DNA of 64,000 bases. It comes from Hyphomicrobiales bacterium. GTDB lineage: Bacteria; Pseudomonadota; Alphaproteobacteria; Rhizobiales; Rhizobiaceae. This document shows positions 36,647-44,271 of this stretch, piece after piece. The stretch is taken from NCBI GenBank assembly GCA_900469475.1, contig UBXG01000010.1:237959-301958 (forward strand). Direction: 5' to 3'. The position numbers were made by a program, and so were the translations under genes. The notes below the pieces were generated by a model. That model saw only the letters and a program-made list of their open reading frames with translations. It did no database searches and was not told where the DNA came from. Every line of letters starts with the position of its first letter. Within the stretch, counting starts at the first letter, position 1.

Positions 36647-37027
36647 TCAGCCTTCCTCCGCCAGGTCTCCCCGAAGGGTCAAGATACGAACCGGACGGAT
36701 TTCGACGGCGCCATAGCGCGCCGAGGGAATGCGTTTGGCGATATCGACAGCGCCATCGAGGTCAGCGGCTTCGATGAGATAGAAGCCGGCCAGGTGCTCC
36801 TTGGTCTCAGCGAAGGGGCCGTCCGTGACTGAAAATCCGTCGCCGCCGTTCGGCCGGATGATGATCGATTTGTCTCGGAGCGCCAGTGCATCGGAAACGA
36901 TCATGGTGCCGTCCCGCCGCAAGCCCTCGTCGAAGACGAAGTGCTCGCCGATCAAATGGTTCATCTCGTTCGGCGTCAATCTTCCGTCGACATCCACGGA
37001 TGTGTAGATCAGGCATAGAAACCGCAT
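36647..37027 (-). CDS. DGPF-motif YCII-related protein 1
   Basis: 126 residues from ATG 37027 (GAGGAGAAG upstream; the frame extends further but lacks coding character). Alpha-beta YCII fold with the group motif in VTDGPFAETKEHLAGFYLIE. It is the ECF42-proximal of three paralogues. The family is about 120 residues, and members lack a proven reaction; a dimeric cleft with His/Asp is typical. It differs from its two neighbours in starting MRFLCLIYTS instead of MKYLCQVW. Confidence 0.92.
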   Translation of the reverse strand: MRFLCLIYTSVDVDGRLTPNEMNHLIGEHFVFDEGLRRDGTMIVSDALALRDKSIIIRPNGGDGFSVTDGPFAETKEHLAGFYLIEAADLDGAVDIAKRIPSARYGAVEIRPVRILTLRGDLAEEG

Positions 37028-37044
37028 GTCTTCTCCTCTCGCTG

Positions 37045-37407
37045 CTATTCGTTCGGAAAGCGGATGTCGAAGGCGGCGCGAACTTCGATCATGCCGTAGC
37101 GGGCAACGGGGAAGGTGGCGGCGATCGCGGTCGCTTCCTCCATATCCCGGGCCTCGATCAGCACGAAGCCGCCGAGGTGTTCCTTGATCTCCGCGAACGG
37201 GCCGTCGGTAACGGCGGTTTCGCCCTGGCGCACGCGAACTGTTTTCGCGGTCTCCGGTTCGCACAGGGCATTGGCGACGATGAGGTGGCCGCTCTCGCGC
37301 AGCCGGTTGTCGTTATCGACCGAATCCTGGGTCAGCTTTCGCCCCTCCTGTTCGGAAATCTTGGCGATCTCGGATGTCTCGAACCAGACCTGGCAAAGAT
37401 ATTTCAT
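37045..37407 (-). CDS. DGPF-motif YCII-related protein 2
   Basis: 120 residues from ATG 37407, with GAGGAGG eight bases before it. It opens MKYLCQVWFETSEIAK and carries VTDGPFAEIKEHLGGFVLIE. It lies 17 bases upstream of paralogue 1 and 10 bases downstream of paralogue 3. Its closest relative by eye is paralogue 3, so the operon has probably grown by tandem duplication. Role unknown, but always co-regulated with ECF42 sigma factors. Confidence 0.93.
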   Translation of the reverse strand: MKYLCQVWFETSEIAKISEQEGRKLTQDSVDNDNRLRESGHLIVANALCEPETAKTVRVRQGETAVTDGPFAEIKEHLGGFVLIEARDMEEATAIAATFPVARYGMIEVRAAFDIRFPNE

Positions 37408-37417
37408 CGTAACCTCC

Positions 37418-37777
37418 TCAAGCATCCGGGCCGAAGTTATGGATTGGCCGCACCTCGATCGCGCCGAGCTTGGCGAGCGGAATGCCGGCGGCGACGCGGA
37501 TCGCATCGTTCAGGTCCTTCGCCTCGATCAGGATGAAGCCGCCAAGATACTCCTTGGTCTCGATGAAAGGCCCATCTGTCACCGACGTCTCGCCATTGCG
37601 GACCCGCACTGTCACCGCAGACTTCGGCGATTGCAGCGCTTCGGCATGGATCATATTGCCGCTCGCCGTCAGGTCGCGGTCATAGCCGAGCGAATACGAA
37701 TCGAGCTTATGCTTTTCATCCTTGGACATGACGTCGAGCGTCGTGCCATCGAACCAGACCTGGCAGAGATATTTCAT
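37418..37777 (-). CDS. DGPF-motif YCII-related protein 3 (first gene of the ECF42 operon)
   Basis: 119 residues from ATG 37777 (GAGGAG nine bases upstream). It begins MKYLCQVWFDGTTLDVMSKD and contains VTDGPFIETKEYLGGFILIE. As first gene of the four-gene unit it sits directly behind the candidate ECF42 promoter; the start is 36 bases past the -10 element. The frame before the ATG is open to 37861 but overlaps the promoter and is not likely translated. Confidence 0.93.
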   Translation of the reverse strand: MKYLCQVWFDGTTLDVMSKDEKHKLDSYSLGYDRDLTASGNMIHAEALQSPKSAVTVRVRNGETSVTDGPFIETKEYLGGFILIEAKDLNDAIRVAAGIPLAKLGAIEVRPIHNFGPDA

Positions 37778-37813
37778 CGCAGCGTCTCCTCTCTCAATTT
37801 GCTGACAGCCATA

Positions 37814-37840
37814 GACGAGCGGCTGCCAAACAAATCGACA
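37814..37840 (-). promoter_or_regulatory. Candidate ECF42 promoter of the DGPF-sigma operon
   Basis: On the minus strand TGTCGA (37840-37835), 17 bases, then CGTC (37817-37814). This equals the ECF42 motif that I recall from Streptomyces venezuelae (TGTCGA at -35 and CG followed by A or T, then C at -10). A start about 7 bases on gives a 5' leader near 30 bases. It implies self-activation of the sigma factor. Confidence 0.7.
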
Positions 37841-37874
37841 TCCTGATCCGCAACATGACAAAAATTTTCGGTGC

Positions 37875-37901
37875 TGTCGAAAAAGCCTAAGCCCGGTCGA
37901 C
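37875..37901 (+). promoter_or_regulatory. Candidate ECF42 promoter of the 76-residue membrane protein
   Basis: On the plus strand TGTCGA (37875-37880), 17 bases, then CGAC (37898-37901). Motif and spacing equal those on the opposite strand 35 bases away. The coding start is 34 bases past the -10, giving a leader near 26 bases. It places the small protein in the same regulon as the DGPF operon. Confidence 0.6.
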
Positions 37902-37934
37902 CAGTTCCGTCATCTCAAAAAAGGAGAAACGGAC

Positions 37935-38165
37935 ATGTACAATCTTGAAGCAGCCCTCATCTACCACTGGCAGAAGAAGACCCTGTCGGACGAAGAGATC
38001 TTTCAAATGTCAAATCCCGGCGAAGTGATCGCTCGCACGGCGATCGGATTTGCCATTTTTGCCGGGATGATCCTTGGTCTGAATTTGTGGGCAGTCCCAA
38101 ACGACCAACGGCCGCAAGTCGCGGCCGCTTACCAGGTGCAATCGGTGTCGGCAGAAAAGCAATAG
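37935..38165 (+). CDS. Small membrane protein (76 residues), putative ECF42 regulon member
   Basis: Translation starts at ATG 37935 with AAGGAG eight bases upstream. A soluble N-terminus, MYNLEAALIYHWQKKTLSDE, is followed by one hydrophobic helix (about residues 31-53, TAIGFAIFAGMILGLNLWAV) and a polar tail. One membrane pass, no signal cleavage site. I know no family. It is divergent from the DGPF-ECF42 operon and has a matching sigma-type promoter. It might link the sigma factor to the membrane or be an effector; both are inference. Confidence 0.75.
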   Translation: MYNLEAALIYHWQKKTLSDEEIFQMSNPGEVIARTAIGFAIFAGMILGLNLWAVPNDQRPQVAAAYQVQSVSAEKQ

Positions 38166-38197
38166 GGTGAAGCCCAGTTGCCTTGCTGGCTCGTGGC

Positions 38198-39700
38198 TTA
38201 CTGAAATGCCGTTTCGAAGAAGCTGCGGAGCTTGCGCGAATGCAGCGCTTCCGGCGGCATGGCGGCCAGTTTCTGGATCGCGCGGATGCCGATCTGCAGA
38301 TGCTGGTTCACTTGGGTACGATAGAAGGCCGTCGCCATGCCCGGCAGCTTCAACTCGCCATGTAGCGGCTTGTCCGAAACGCAGAGCAGCGTGCCGTAGG
38401 GAACGCGGAAGCGGAAGCCGTTGGCGGCAATGGTTGCCGATTCCATATCGAGCGCGACTGCGCGGGCCTGGGACAGGCGCTTGACAGGGCCGGCCTGATC
38501 GCGCAGTTCCCAGTTGCGGTTGTCGATGGTGCCGACCGTGCCGGTGCGCATGATGCGCTTTAGTTCGAAGCCCTCATAGCCGGTGATCTCGGCAACCGCG
38601 GCCTCAAGCGCGACCTGCACTTCGGCGAGCGCCGGAATCGGCACCCAGACCGGCAGGTCGTCGTCAAGAACATGGTCTTCGCGCATGTACGCATGGGCAA
38701 GCACATAGTCGCCGAGCCGCTGACTGTTGCGCAGGCCGGCGCAATGGCCAAGCATCAGCCAGGCATGCGGACGCAGCACGGCAACGTGGTCGGTGATCGT
38801 CTTGGCGTTGGATGGGCCGACGCCGATATTGATCATGGTGATCCCGGCATGGCCCTTCTTCTTCAGATGGTAGGCCGGCATCTGCGGCAGCCGCGGCGCG
38901 GTCACATCGCCCTCGGGTTGGCTGGAACCAGCCTTCGTGATGATGTTGCCCGGTTCGACGAACTCGGTATAGCCATCGCCGCCGCTCGCCATCAGGTCGC
39001 GCGCCCATTTGCAGAACTCATCGATATAGAACTGATAGTTCGTGAACAGCACGAAATTCTGGAAGTGCGCCGCACTGGTCGCCGTGTAGTGGACGAGGCG
39101 GGCTAGCGAATAATCGATGCGCTGCGCAGTAAACGGCGCAAGCGGCGAAGGCTCGCCTGGCGGCGGGATATATTCGCCGTTGGCGATTTCGTCGTCCGTG
39201 GTGTTCAAATCCGGTGTGTCGAAGAGGTCGCGCAGCGGAATGTCTTCGAAAATACTGGCGGTTGCTTCGACGTGAGCGCCTTCGCCGAAGGCGAAATGAA
39301 TCGGGATGGGCGTCGTCGATTCCGACACGACCACCGGAACATTGTGGCTGCGCATCAGGAGCGTCAGCTGCTCCTTGAGATAATGCTTGAAGAGCTGCGG
39401 GCGGGTGATCGTCGTCGTATAGACGCCGGGCGCGGTGACATGGCCGTAGGAGAGGCGCGAATCGACATGGCCGAAGCTCGTCGTCTCAATGCTGACCTGC
39501 GGGTAGAAAGCGCGATAGCGCGCTGTGATCGGCGCGCCTTTGGCGAGCTTGGTGAAATTGTCGATCAGGAACGCGGTGTTGCGATCGTAAAGTTCCGTCA
39601 ACGCTTCCACGGCCTTGCCCGGATCATCGAAGGTCCTCGGCTGGAACGGGCTGGGAGAAGAAATGTCGAGGGGTGAAAAGGGAGAGATTCTGTTGCTCAT
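38198..39700 (-). CDS. amn: AMP nucleosidase
   Basis: 500 residues, the length of bacterial Amn. An N-terminal regulatory domain (residues 1-180) is followed by a purine-nucleoside-phosphorylase-type catalytic domain with MINIGVGPSNAKTITDHVAVLRP, an alpha/beta core, and the AVALDMESATIAANGFRFRVPYGT segment that holds the catalytic Glu/Asp. It hydrolyses AMP to adenine and ribose 5-phosphate and so limits the adenylate pool. Start ATG 39700. It is monocistronic. Confidence 0.95.
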   Translation of the reverse strand: MSNRISPFSPLDISSPSPFQPRTFDDPGKAVEALTELYDRNTAFLIDNFTKLAKGAPITARYRAFYPQVSIETTSFGHVDSRLSYGHVTAPGVYTTTITRPQLFKHYLKEQLTLLMRSHNVPVVVSESTTPIPIHFAFGEGAHVEATASIFEDIPLRDLFDTPDLNTTDDEIANGEYIPPPGEPSPLAPFTAQRIDYSLARLVHYTATSAAHFQNFVLFTNYQFYIDEFCKWARDLMASGGDGYTEFVEPGNIITKAGSSQPEGDVTAPRLPQMPAYHLKKKGHAGITMINIGVGPSNAKTITDHVAVLRPHAWLMLGHCAGLRNSQRLGDYVLAHAYMREDHVLDDDLPVWVPIPALAEVQVALEAAVAEITGYEGFELKRIMRTGTVGTIDNRNWELRDQAGPVKRLSQARAVALDMESATIAANGFRFRVPYGTLLCVSDKPLHGELKLPGMATAFYRTQVNQHLQIGIRAIQKLAAMPPEALHSRKLRSFFETAFQ

Positions 39701-39819
39701 GCGCCATTATAGAGTGTCGTTGGTTACAAGCAAACGACGTTGCAACAGGCGGCCCGGATTCTCGCAGCTATTTTTAGAGCCGCCCACTGGCCGGCGCGAG
39801 GATTACGCGCAGACGTTTG

Positions 39820-39996
39820 TTATTGTACCGTCGTGCAGTAAGGCGCGCCGGTCTGCACGCAGGTGAAGCTTGCGCCGAAATGCGATTGTGCGCCGCTGCG
39901 GCCGGCGTGTTCGACCGCAACCGAGAAGCTGAATGCGAAGACGGCAGCAAACAGCATGATAACAACGAAGCGCCGTGCGATGATGATCGAATCCAT
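39820..39996 (-). CDS. Small exported or membrane protein (58 residues)
   Basis: ATG 39996 to TAA 39820, 58 codons, below common length cut-offs. It begins MDSIIIARRFVVIMLFAAVF, a basic start and a hydrophobic core ending FAFSFSVAVEHA, which looks like a signal peptide or a single membrane helix. The tail has two cysteines (TCVQTGAPYC) that could form a disulfide outside the cytoplasm. GGAAT lies very close to the start. The open frame on the other strand is a shadow. Function unknown. Confidence 0.55.
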   Translation of the reverse strand: MDSIIIARRFVVIMLFAAVFAFSFSVAVEHAGRSGAQSHFGASFTCVQTGAPYCTTVQ

Positions 39997-40201
39997 ATTC
40001 CTGGCCTACCCGTGCCCTATACCGGACACTGTTTTGCCATGGTCAGGCTGAACAGGTGCTGAGATACCGGTTCATCCGGCGTTCAGAAATATTACCAGTT
40101 TCGAATGGTCGCCGGCCTCTCCTCGCAGGCAAATAACAAGAGCCCCGCCGACGTCAGGCGGCAGCCACGTCGAGTGCTTTCTGGGACAGGCAGGTGCTGT
40201 T

Positions 40202-40540
40202 TTAGAGCTTCGTCCAGGTCTGTGATTTGCAAAATACCTTCAGCACGCAGCCCTGCATCTTGATCTTGTTGCCGCTGACCGTGCCGGAGCCGCTATAGGT
40301 TTTGTCTTCGGAGGGGTCGGTAAGCTCGCCCGTATAGCTGTTACCTGTGCCCTGCATCTTGCCGATCTGCTTGCCGGCATATTTGCCTGTCTTCAGGGTC
40401 ACGCAATAACTGTCGCCGCAGGGAGCGATGGCAGCCGTGTCGCCAGCAACCGTTTTCCAATTGCCGACGATCGGCTCTTCGGCAAGAGCGGCACTCGCAC
40501 TCATCAGCAATGCGATCGCAAGAACGGTAGTGCGGATCAT
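40202..40540 (-). CDS. DUF2147-like secreted protein
   Basis: 112 residues. A signal peptide MIRTTVLAIALLMSASAALA is cut before EEPIVGNWKT. The body is a small beta-rich DUF2147-type domain with GNWKT, CGDSYCVTL and GCVLKVFCKSQTWTKL; four cysteines form two likely disulfides. It is short for the family, which is often 130-150. It sits in the periplasm or outer envelope. Function in the family is unknown. Monocistronic. Confidence 0.8.
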   Translation of the reverse strand: MIRTTVLAIALLMSASAALAEEPIVGNWKTVAGDTAAIAPCGDSYCVTLKTGKYAGKQIGKMQGTGNSYTGELTDPSEDKTYSGSGTVSGNKIKMQGCVLKVFCKSQTWTKL

Positions 40541-41004
40541 GGTGTCATTCCTCCCCCAAGGCGCATCCGGTTCTGTGACCGGGAATGCTGTAAGATTATC
40601 TAACGCGAACGTAAAGGTAAATATGGTTTTCGGAGCTCAAATACCCGTTTCGGCGGGTATCCGAACGCCGTCGAAACACGACATCGAATTCAACTGCGCT
40701 CTTTTTGTGGTGAAGAAAGAGTTTAAATCCAAATCTTAACGGGAGGTTAAACTCGCCCGAAAATCCTTAATTTGCAAGGGAAGCGATGTTTAACAAAATC
40801 CCAAGTTTACCAAGCATTTGCACTTTGTTTGCATCGAATTAATCATGCATTTTAGGCGTTTTTTGAAAGCCGTCTGCGATAGTGAAGCCATCAAACGAGC
40901 GGGGCAAACCCGCCGGCCGGAAGAACCGGAAAGCCGCGAATGACGGCAAGGTTCGGACGGAAAACAGGGCAGATACGAACAGAAGTCAAACAGGGATAAT
41001 TGCA
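40541..41004. other. 464-base gap with a candidate CtrA site
   Basis: No supported gene. AT-rich centre. Contains the hairpin ATACCCG-TTTCG-G-CGGGTAT near 40649-40668, the TTAA-N7-TTAA element at 40736-40750, and two TTTAAC-like half sites further on. It is long enough to hold promoters for the DUF2147 protein and the Sel1 protein. Confidence 0.4.
40736..40750. promoter_or_regulatory. Candidate CtrA-binding site (TTAA-N7-TTAA)
   Basis: TTAA (40736-40739), CGGGAGG, TTAA (40747-40750): the exact spacing of the alphaproteobacterial CtrA consensus. It lies 255 bases upstream of the Sel1-like gene and 196 bases upstream of the DUF2147 gene. The motif is short and could arise by chance in AT-rich sequence. 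Confidence 0.4.
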
Positions 41005-41268
41005 ATGGCACGCTTTGAAACGCCGATGTCTGGAAATGCCATGATGGGTGGTAACAGCGCCGATGCCCTTTGCGAACTGGGCGTGAACTACGCGACCGGC
41101 AGGGGCTGCAATGCGGACCTCGTTGCCGCCCACAAATGGTTGAATATCGCCGCCATCCGTGGCAGCGAGCGCGCCGCCGAGCTTCGCGCCGACGTGGCCG
41201 CGACCTTGACCAAGATGCAGCTCGCAGCAGCGCTGCGCGCCGCCCGCGAATGGATGACCACGCACTGA
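41005..41268 (+). CDS. Short Sel1-repeat protein
   Basis: 87 residues from ATG 41005 (AGGGA upstream); the frame opens earlier at 40882 but those residues look non-coding. One Sel1 repeat is visible: ALCELGVNYATGRGCNADLV, then AAHKWLNIAAIRGSERAAEL (residues 20-62). A helical, basic tail follows. Sel1 repeats bind proteins; such short versions are common in rhizobia without a known role. No signal peptide. Confidence 0.8.
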   Translation: MARFETPMSGNAMMGGNSADALCELGVNYATGRGCNADLVAAHKWLNIAAIRGSERAAELRADVAATLTKMQLAAALRAAREWMTTH

Positions 41269-41403
41269 CGCATGCCGCAAACGATTCGACGTACTGACTG
41301 ATCTCGAAGGAGGGGATGTCGGCGATCGATGGGAGGCGAACGCCGAAATGATGAAAACCGCGACCAGCCGGAACAAGGCAGGCGCGGTTTCGTCGTTTTG
41401 AGC

Positions 41404-42516
41404 TTAACCGATCGCCTTCAACACTTTGGGCAGCGCTTCGGCAAGCAGCTCCAGATCTTGCTTCGGGCCGACGCTGACGCGGATGCAGCGGTTGAGGGGC
41501 GCAACCCCCGGCATACGGATGAAGACGCCGTGCTGGATCAGCCCATCGACGATGGCGCGGGCATAGGTGCCGTCGCGGCCGCAATCGATGGCAACGAAAT
41601 TGGTGGCGGAGGCGAGAGGCAGCAGCCCGTTGACGCGGGCGATCGTGCCGATCTCCTCGCGCGCAGCCCGGATCTTGCCGATTACTTCGGCAAGATAGGC
41701 CTGATCCTTCAGCGCGGCGAGCGCCGCTACAGTCGCGAGCCTGTTCATGCCGAAATGATTGCGGATCTTGTCGAAGGCCAGCACGGTCTCCGGTGCGCCG
41801 ATGACATAACCGACGCGGGCGCCGGCAAGGCCATAGGCCTTGGAGAAGGTGCGGGTGCGCAAGACATTCGGCAGGTCGATCAGGGCCGAGATATCAGGAA
41901 GCGAGCTGGCAGGCCCCGTTTCGCTATAGGCTTCGTCGAGGATCAGCAGGCAGTTTTCCGGCAATGCACGGGCAAAGGCGACGATCTTGTCGGCATCCCA
42001 CCAGCTTCCCATCGGATTGTCGGGATTGGCGAAATAGACGAGCGGCGCATTCTCGCGCTTCACCGCTTCGAGCAATCCATCGAGGTCCTCGCGATCATTG
42101 ACGTAGGGCATAGTAACGAGGCGGCCGCCGAAGCCGGCGACATGGAAATTGAAGGTCGGATAGCCGCCAAGCGAGGTGACGACGGGCGTACCCGGTTCGA
42201 TCACCATACGCGCGATCAGGCCAAGCAGGCTGTCGATCCCTTCGCCGACGGCGATATTGGCGGATTGAACGCCAAGATGCGCCGCAAGCGCCTGCTTCAG
42301 CTCGAAATTCTCCGGATCGTTATACATCCAGATATCGCCGGCCCGCTCTCGCATGGCCGCGATGACCGAGGGCGCCGGCCCAAAGCCGTTCTCATTGGCG
42401 CCGATACGGGCCTTGACCGTCAGCCCGCGCTGACGCTCCAGCGCTTCTGGGCCGACGAAAGGAACGGTGGAGGGAAGGGCGCTGATCAGCGGCGTGAAGC
42501 GCGAGAAGGCGGACAT
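41404..42516 (-). CDS. Histidinol-phosphate aminotransferase-like PLP enzyme
   Basis: 370 residues from ATG 42516; the frame extends to 42624 but those residues are of poor composition. Class I/II aminotransferase: NENGFGPAPSVIAAM, the cofactor-binding ANPDNPMGSWWD, the aspartate in LLILDEAYSETG, and the lysine in RTRTFSKAYGLAGARVGYV. This is the HisC/CobC branch. It acts either on histidinol phosphate or on an aromatic or other amino acid; rhizobia carry several such paralogues. It stands alone and is not beside other his genes. Confidence 0.88.
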   Translation of the reverse strand: MSAFSRFTPLISALPSTVPFVGPEALERQRGLTVKARIGANENGFGPAPSVIAAMRERAGDIWMYNDPENFELKQALAAHLGVQSANIAVGEGIDSLLGLIARMVIEPGTPVVTSLGGYPTFNFHVAGFGGRLVTMPYVNDREDLDGLLEAVKRENAPLVYFANPDNPMGSWWDADKIVAFARALPENCLLILDEAYSETGPASSLPDISALIDLPNVLRTRTFSKAYGLAGARVGYVIGAPETVLAFDKIRNHFGMNRLATVAALAALKDQAYLAEVIGKIRAAREEIGTIARVNGLLPLASATNFVAIDCGRDGTYARAIVDGLIQHGVFIRMPGVAPLNRCIRVSVGPKQDLELLAEALPKVLKAIG

Positions 42517-42694
42517 GCTGGCTTTGTTTCCCGAATTCGGTTGCTGGGTGCGGCAGAATAGGCGCTTGGCGGGTGGTTGCAAGAGCGGAAAGATGCGGCC
42601 TTCGGATCGCGTCGCCGCACTCATTGAAAATCCATATCAGTTGCCATTAAAGGGAGTCTCGGTCATCGCGATAGCATCGATCAATGAGGCGCTG

Positions 42695-43294
42695 ATGGAT
42701 AAGCTCGCAATAGCGTTCCTTGCATCAAACAATGGAACCTCATTTCGGACGGTCAACGAAGCCATCCGAGCGAACACAGTGAATGCTGCCGCTGTCGTGC
42801 TGGTTAGCAATAGGGCGTCGTCCGCAGCACTAGCCTATGCTGAGGCCAACGGTATTCCCTCGTTTCATATTCCGACCAAGGACAGGGAAGCTGAGGCGGA
42901 CAAACAGCTTCGCGACACGCTTGTCGCCTATGGAGCTGAACTCGTTATCTTATCCGGCTATCTAAAGAAACTTGGCCCGCTTACGCTAGCCGCGTTTGAT
43001 GGGCGAATATTGAATGTTCATCCGGGGCTGCTACCCAAATACGGCGGATTGGGGATGTACGGGCGAAGAGTTCACCAAGCCGTGCTCGATAATCGCGAGA
43101 CTGAAACAGGCGCAACGATCCACCTCGTAGATGGAGAGTATGACCACGGAAGAACTGTGGCCACAACGACCGTTCAGATCCATCCCGACGATAGCGTACT
43201 TTCGCTGGAACAACGGGTCATGGTTGCAGAGGGCGATCTTTTCACCGATCTCATCCGCCGCATATCAATAGGCGGACTGCGCCTGCCGTTATGA
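42695..43294 (+). CDS. PurN-like formyltransferase-fold protein
   Basis: 199 residues from ATG 42695 (GAGG 5 bases upstream). The formyl-transferase N-terminal fold: LAIAFLASNNGTSFRTVNEA, then GAELVILSGYLKKLGP, the catalytic Asn/His in RILNVHPGLLPKYGGLGMYG, and the Asp in HLVDGEYDHGRTV. PurN itself reads LASGNGSN at the first motif, so this one deviates there. It may formylate another amine rather than glycinamide ribotide. Codon use is less GC-rich than in the neighbours, a hint of transfer. It is divergent from the HisC-like gene. Confidence 0.75.
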   Translation: MDKLAIAFLASNNGTSFRTVNEAIRANTVNAAAVVLVSNRASSAALAYAEANGIPSFHIPTKDREAEADKQLRDTLVAYGAELVILSGYLKKLGPLTLAAFDGRILNVHPGLLPKYGGLGMYGRRVHQAVLDNRETETGATIHLVDGEYDHGRTVATTTVQIHPDDSVLSLEQRVMVAEGDLFTDLIRRISIGGLRLPL

Positions 43295-43421
43295 AATGAG
43301 ACGTTCGCAAAAGGCCGAACGCAGTCGCCGGACACACTCCCAGGATCGACGGCTGCGTGTTCACTCTAATGCACCGTCGAAGTCGGAGCGGCAGCAGCTT
43401 TTGGGCTGCCACCGATTCCGG

Positions 43422-44174
43422 TTACAAACCTGCCTCAGCCATCCAGAGTTCAGCATCCGCACCGCCCGGAATTCGCAGCGGGGCGGATGGATCGGTGGCT
43501 GCCCGCCACACTGCCTTCGCCACGTCGGGCGCGTGGGTTACTGGACCGGTATCGTCCTGCACATTCTTGACGAATTGCTGAATTAGCGGCGCATAATCAG
43601 GATCGTCCAGACCACGCAAATGTGGACGCGCATTCTCCCCAAAGCGAGTTTCCGGCGACCGGCCTGGTAGGACAATATGCACCCGCACGCCAAACGGCTC
43701 CATCTCTACCGCCAAGGACTCGGTGAAGGCGTTCACCGCTGCCTTGCTCGCCCGGTAGATCCCAATTACCGGTAGAGTCTTGACCGTCACCGTAGAGGTG
43801 ACGTTGACGATGACTCCGGCCCGACGTTGACGCATCTGGGGCAATACGGCCTGAACCATCGCCAATGTGCCGATCGTATTTGTCTGGAACAGCGACTGCA
43901 CCGTCTCCGGCGCAGTCAGCTCGATCGGTGAGGGCGCTCCGAAACCGGCATTGTTGACCAATACGTCTATCGGACCGGCGGCCTTCACGGCGTCCGCGAT
44001 GCTTGTCGGATTGGTGATGTCGAGCGCGAGAATACGCAAGCGTTTGGAAACCGGTAGCAGCTCGGGTTTGGGCGTGCGCATTGTCGCGATGACATCCCAC
44101 CCTCGTTCAAAAAACAGTTTCGCAGTCTCCAGGCCGAAGCCAGACGAGCAACCAGTAATCAATATCGTGGACAT
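43422..44174 (-). CDS. SDR-family oxidoreductase
   Basis: 250 residues from ATG 44174 (GGAGAGAC upstream). Cofactor site ILITGCSSGFGLETAKLFFE, then DVLVNNAGFGAPS, and the catalytic Tyr/Lys in IGIYRASKAAVNAFTESLAV. It probably reduces a carbonyl with NADPH; this classical subgroup is widespread. The AraC-type regulator is divergent 97 bases away and probably controls it. The reaction cannot be predicted. Confidence 0.92.
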   Translation of the reverse strand: MSTILITGCSSGFGLETAKLFFERGWDVIATMRTPKPELLPVSKRLRILALDITNPTSIADAVKAAGPIDVLVNNAGFGAPSPIELTAPETVQSLFQTNTIGTLAMVQAVLPQMRQRRAGVIVNVTSTVTVKTLPVIGIYRASKAAVNAFTESLAVEMEPFGVRVHIVLPGRSPETRFGENARPHLRGLDDPDYAPLIQQFVKNVQDDTGPVTHAPDVAKAVWRAATDPSAPLRIPGGADAELWMAEAGL

Positions 44175-44271
44175 GAGTCTCTCCAAACAAAAGGAATGAT
44201 GCCATGGTAGTGACCGGGAGAGAGACTTTATATATGCTATAGTCTCAATTTCTTTAGCGTTAGTCCTGATT

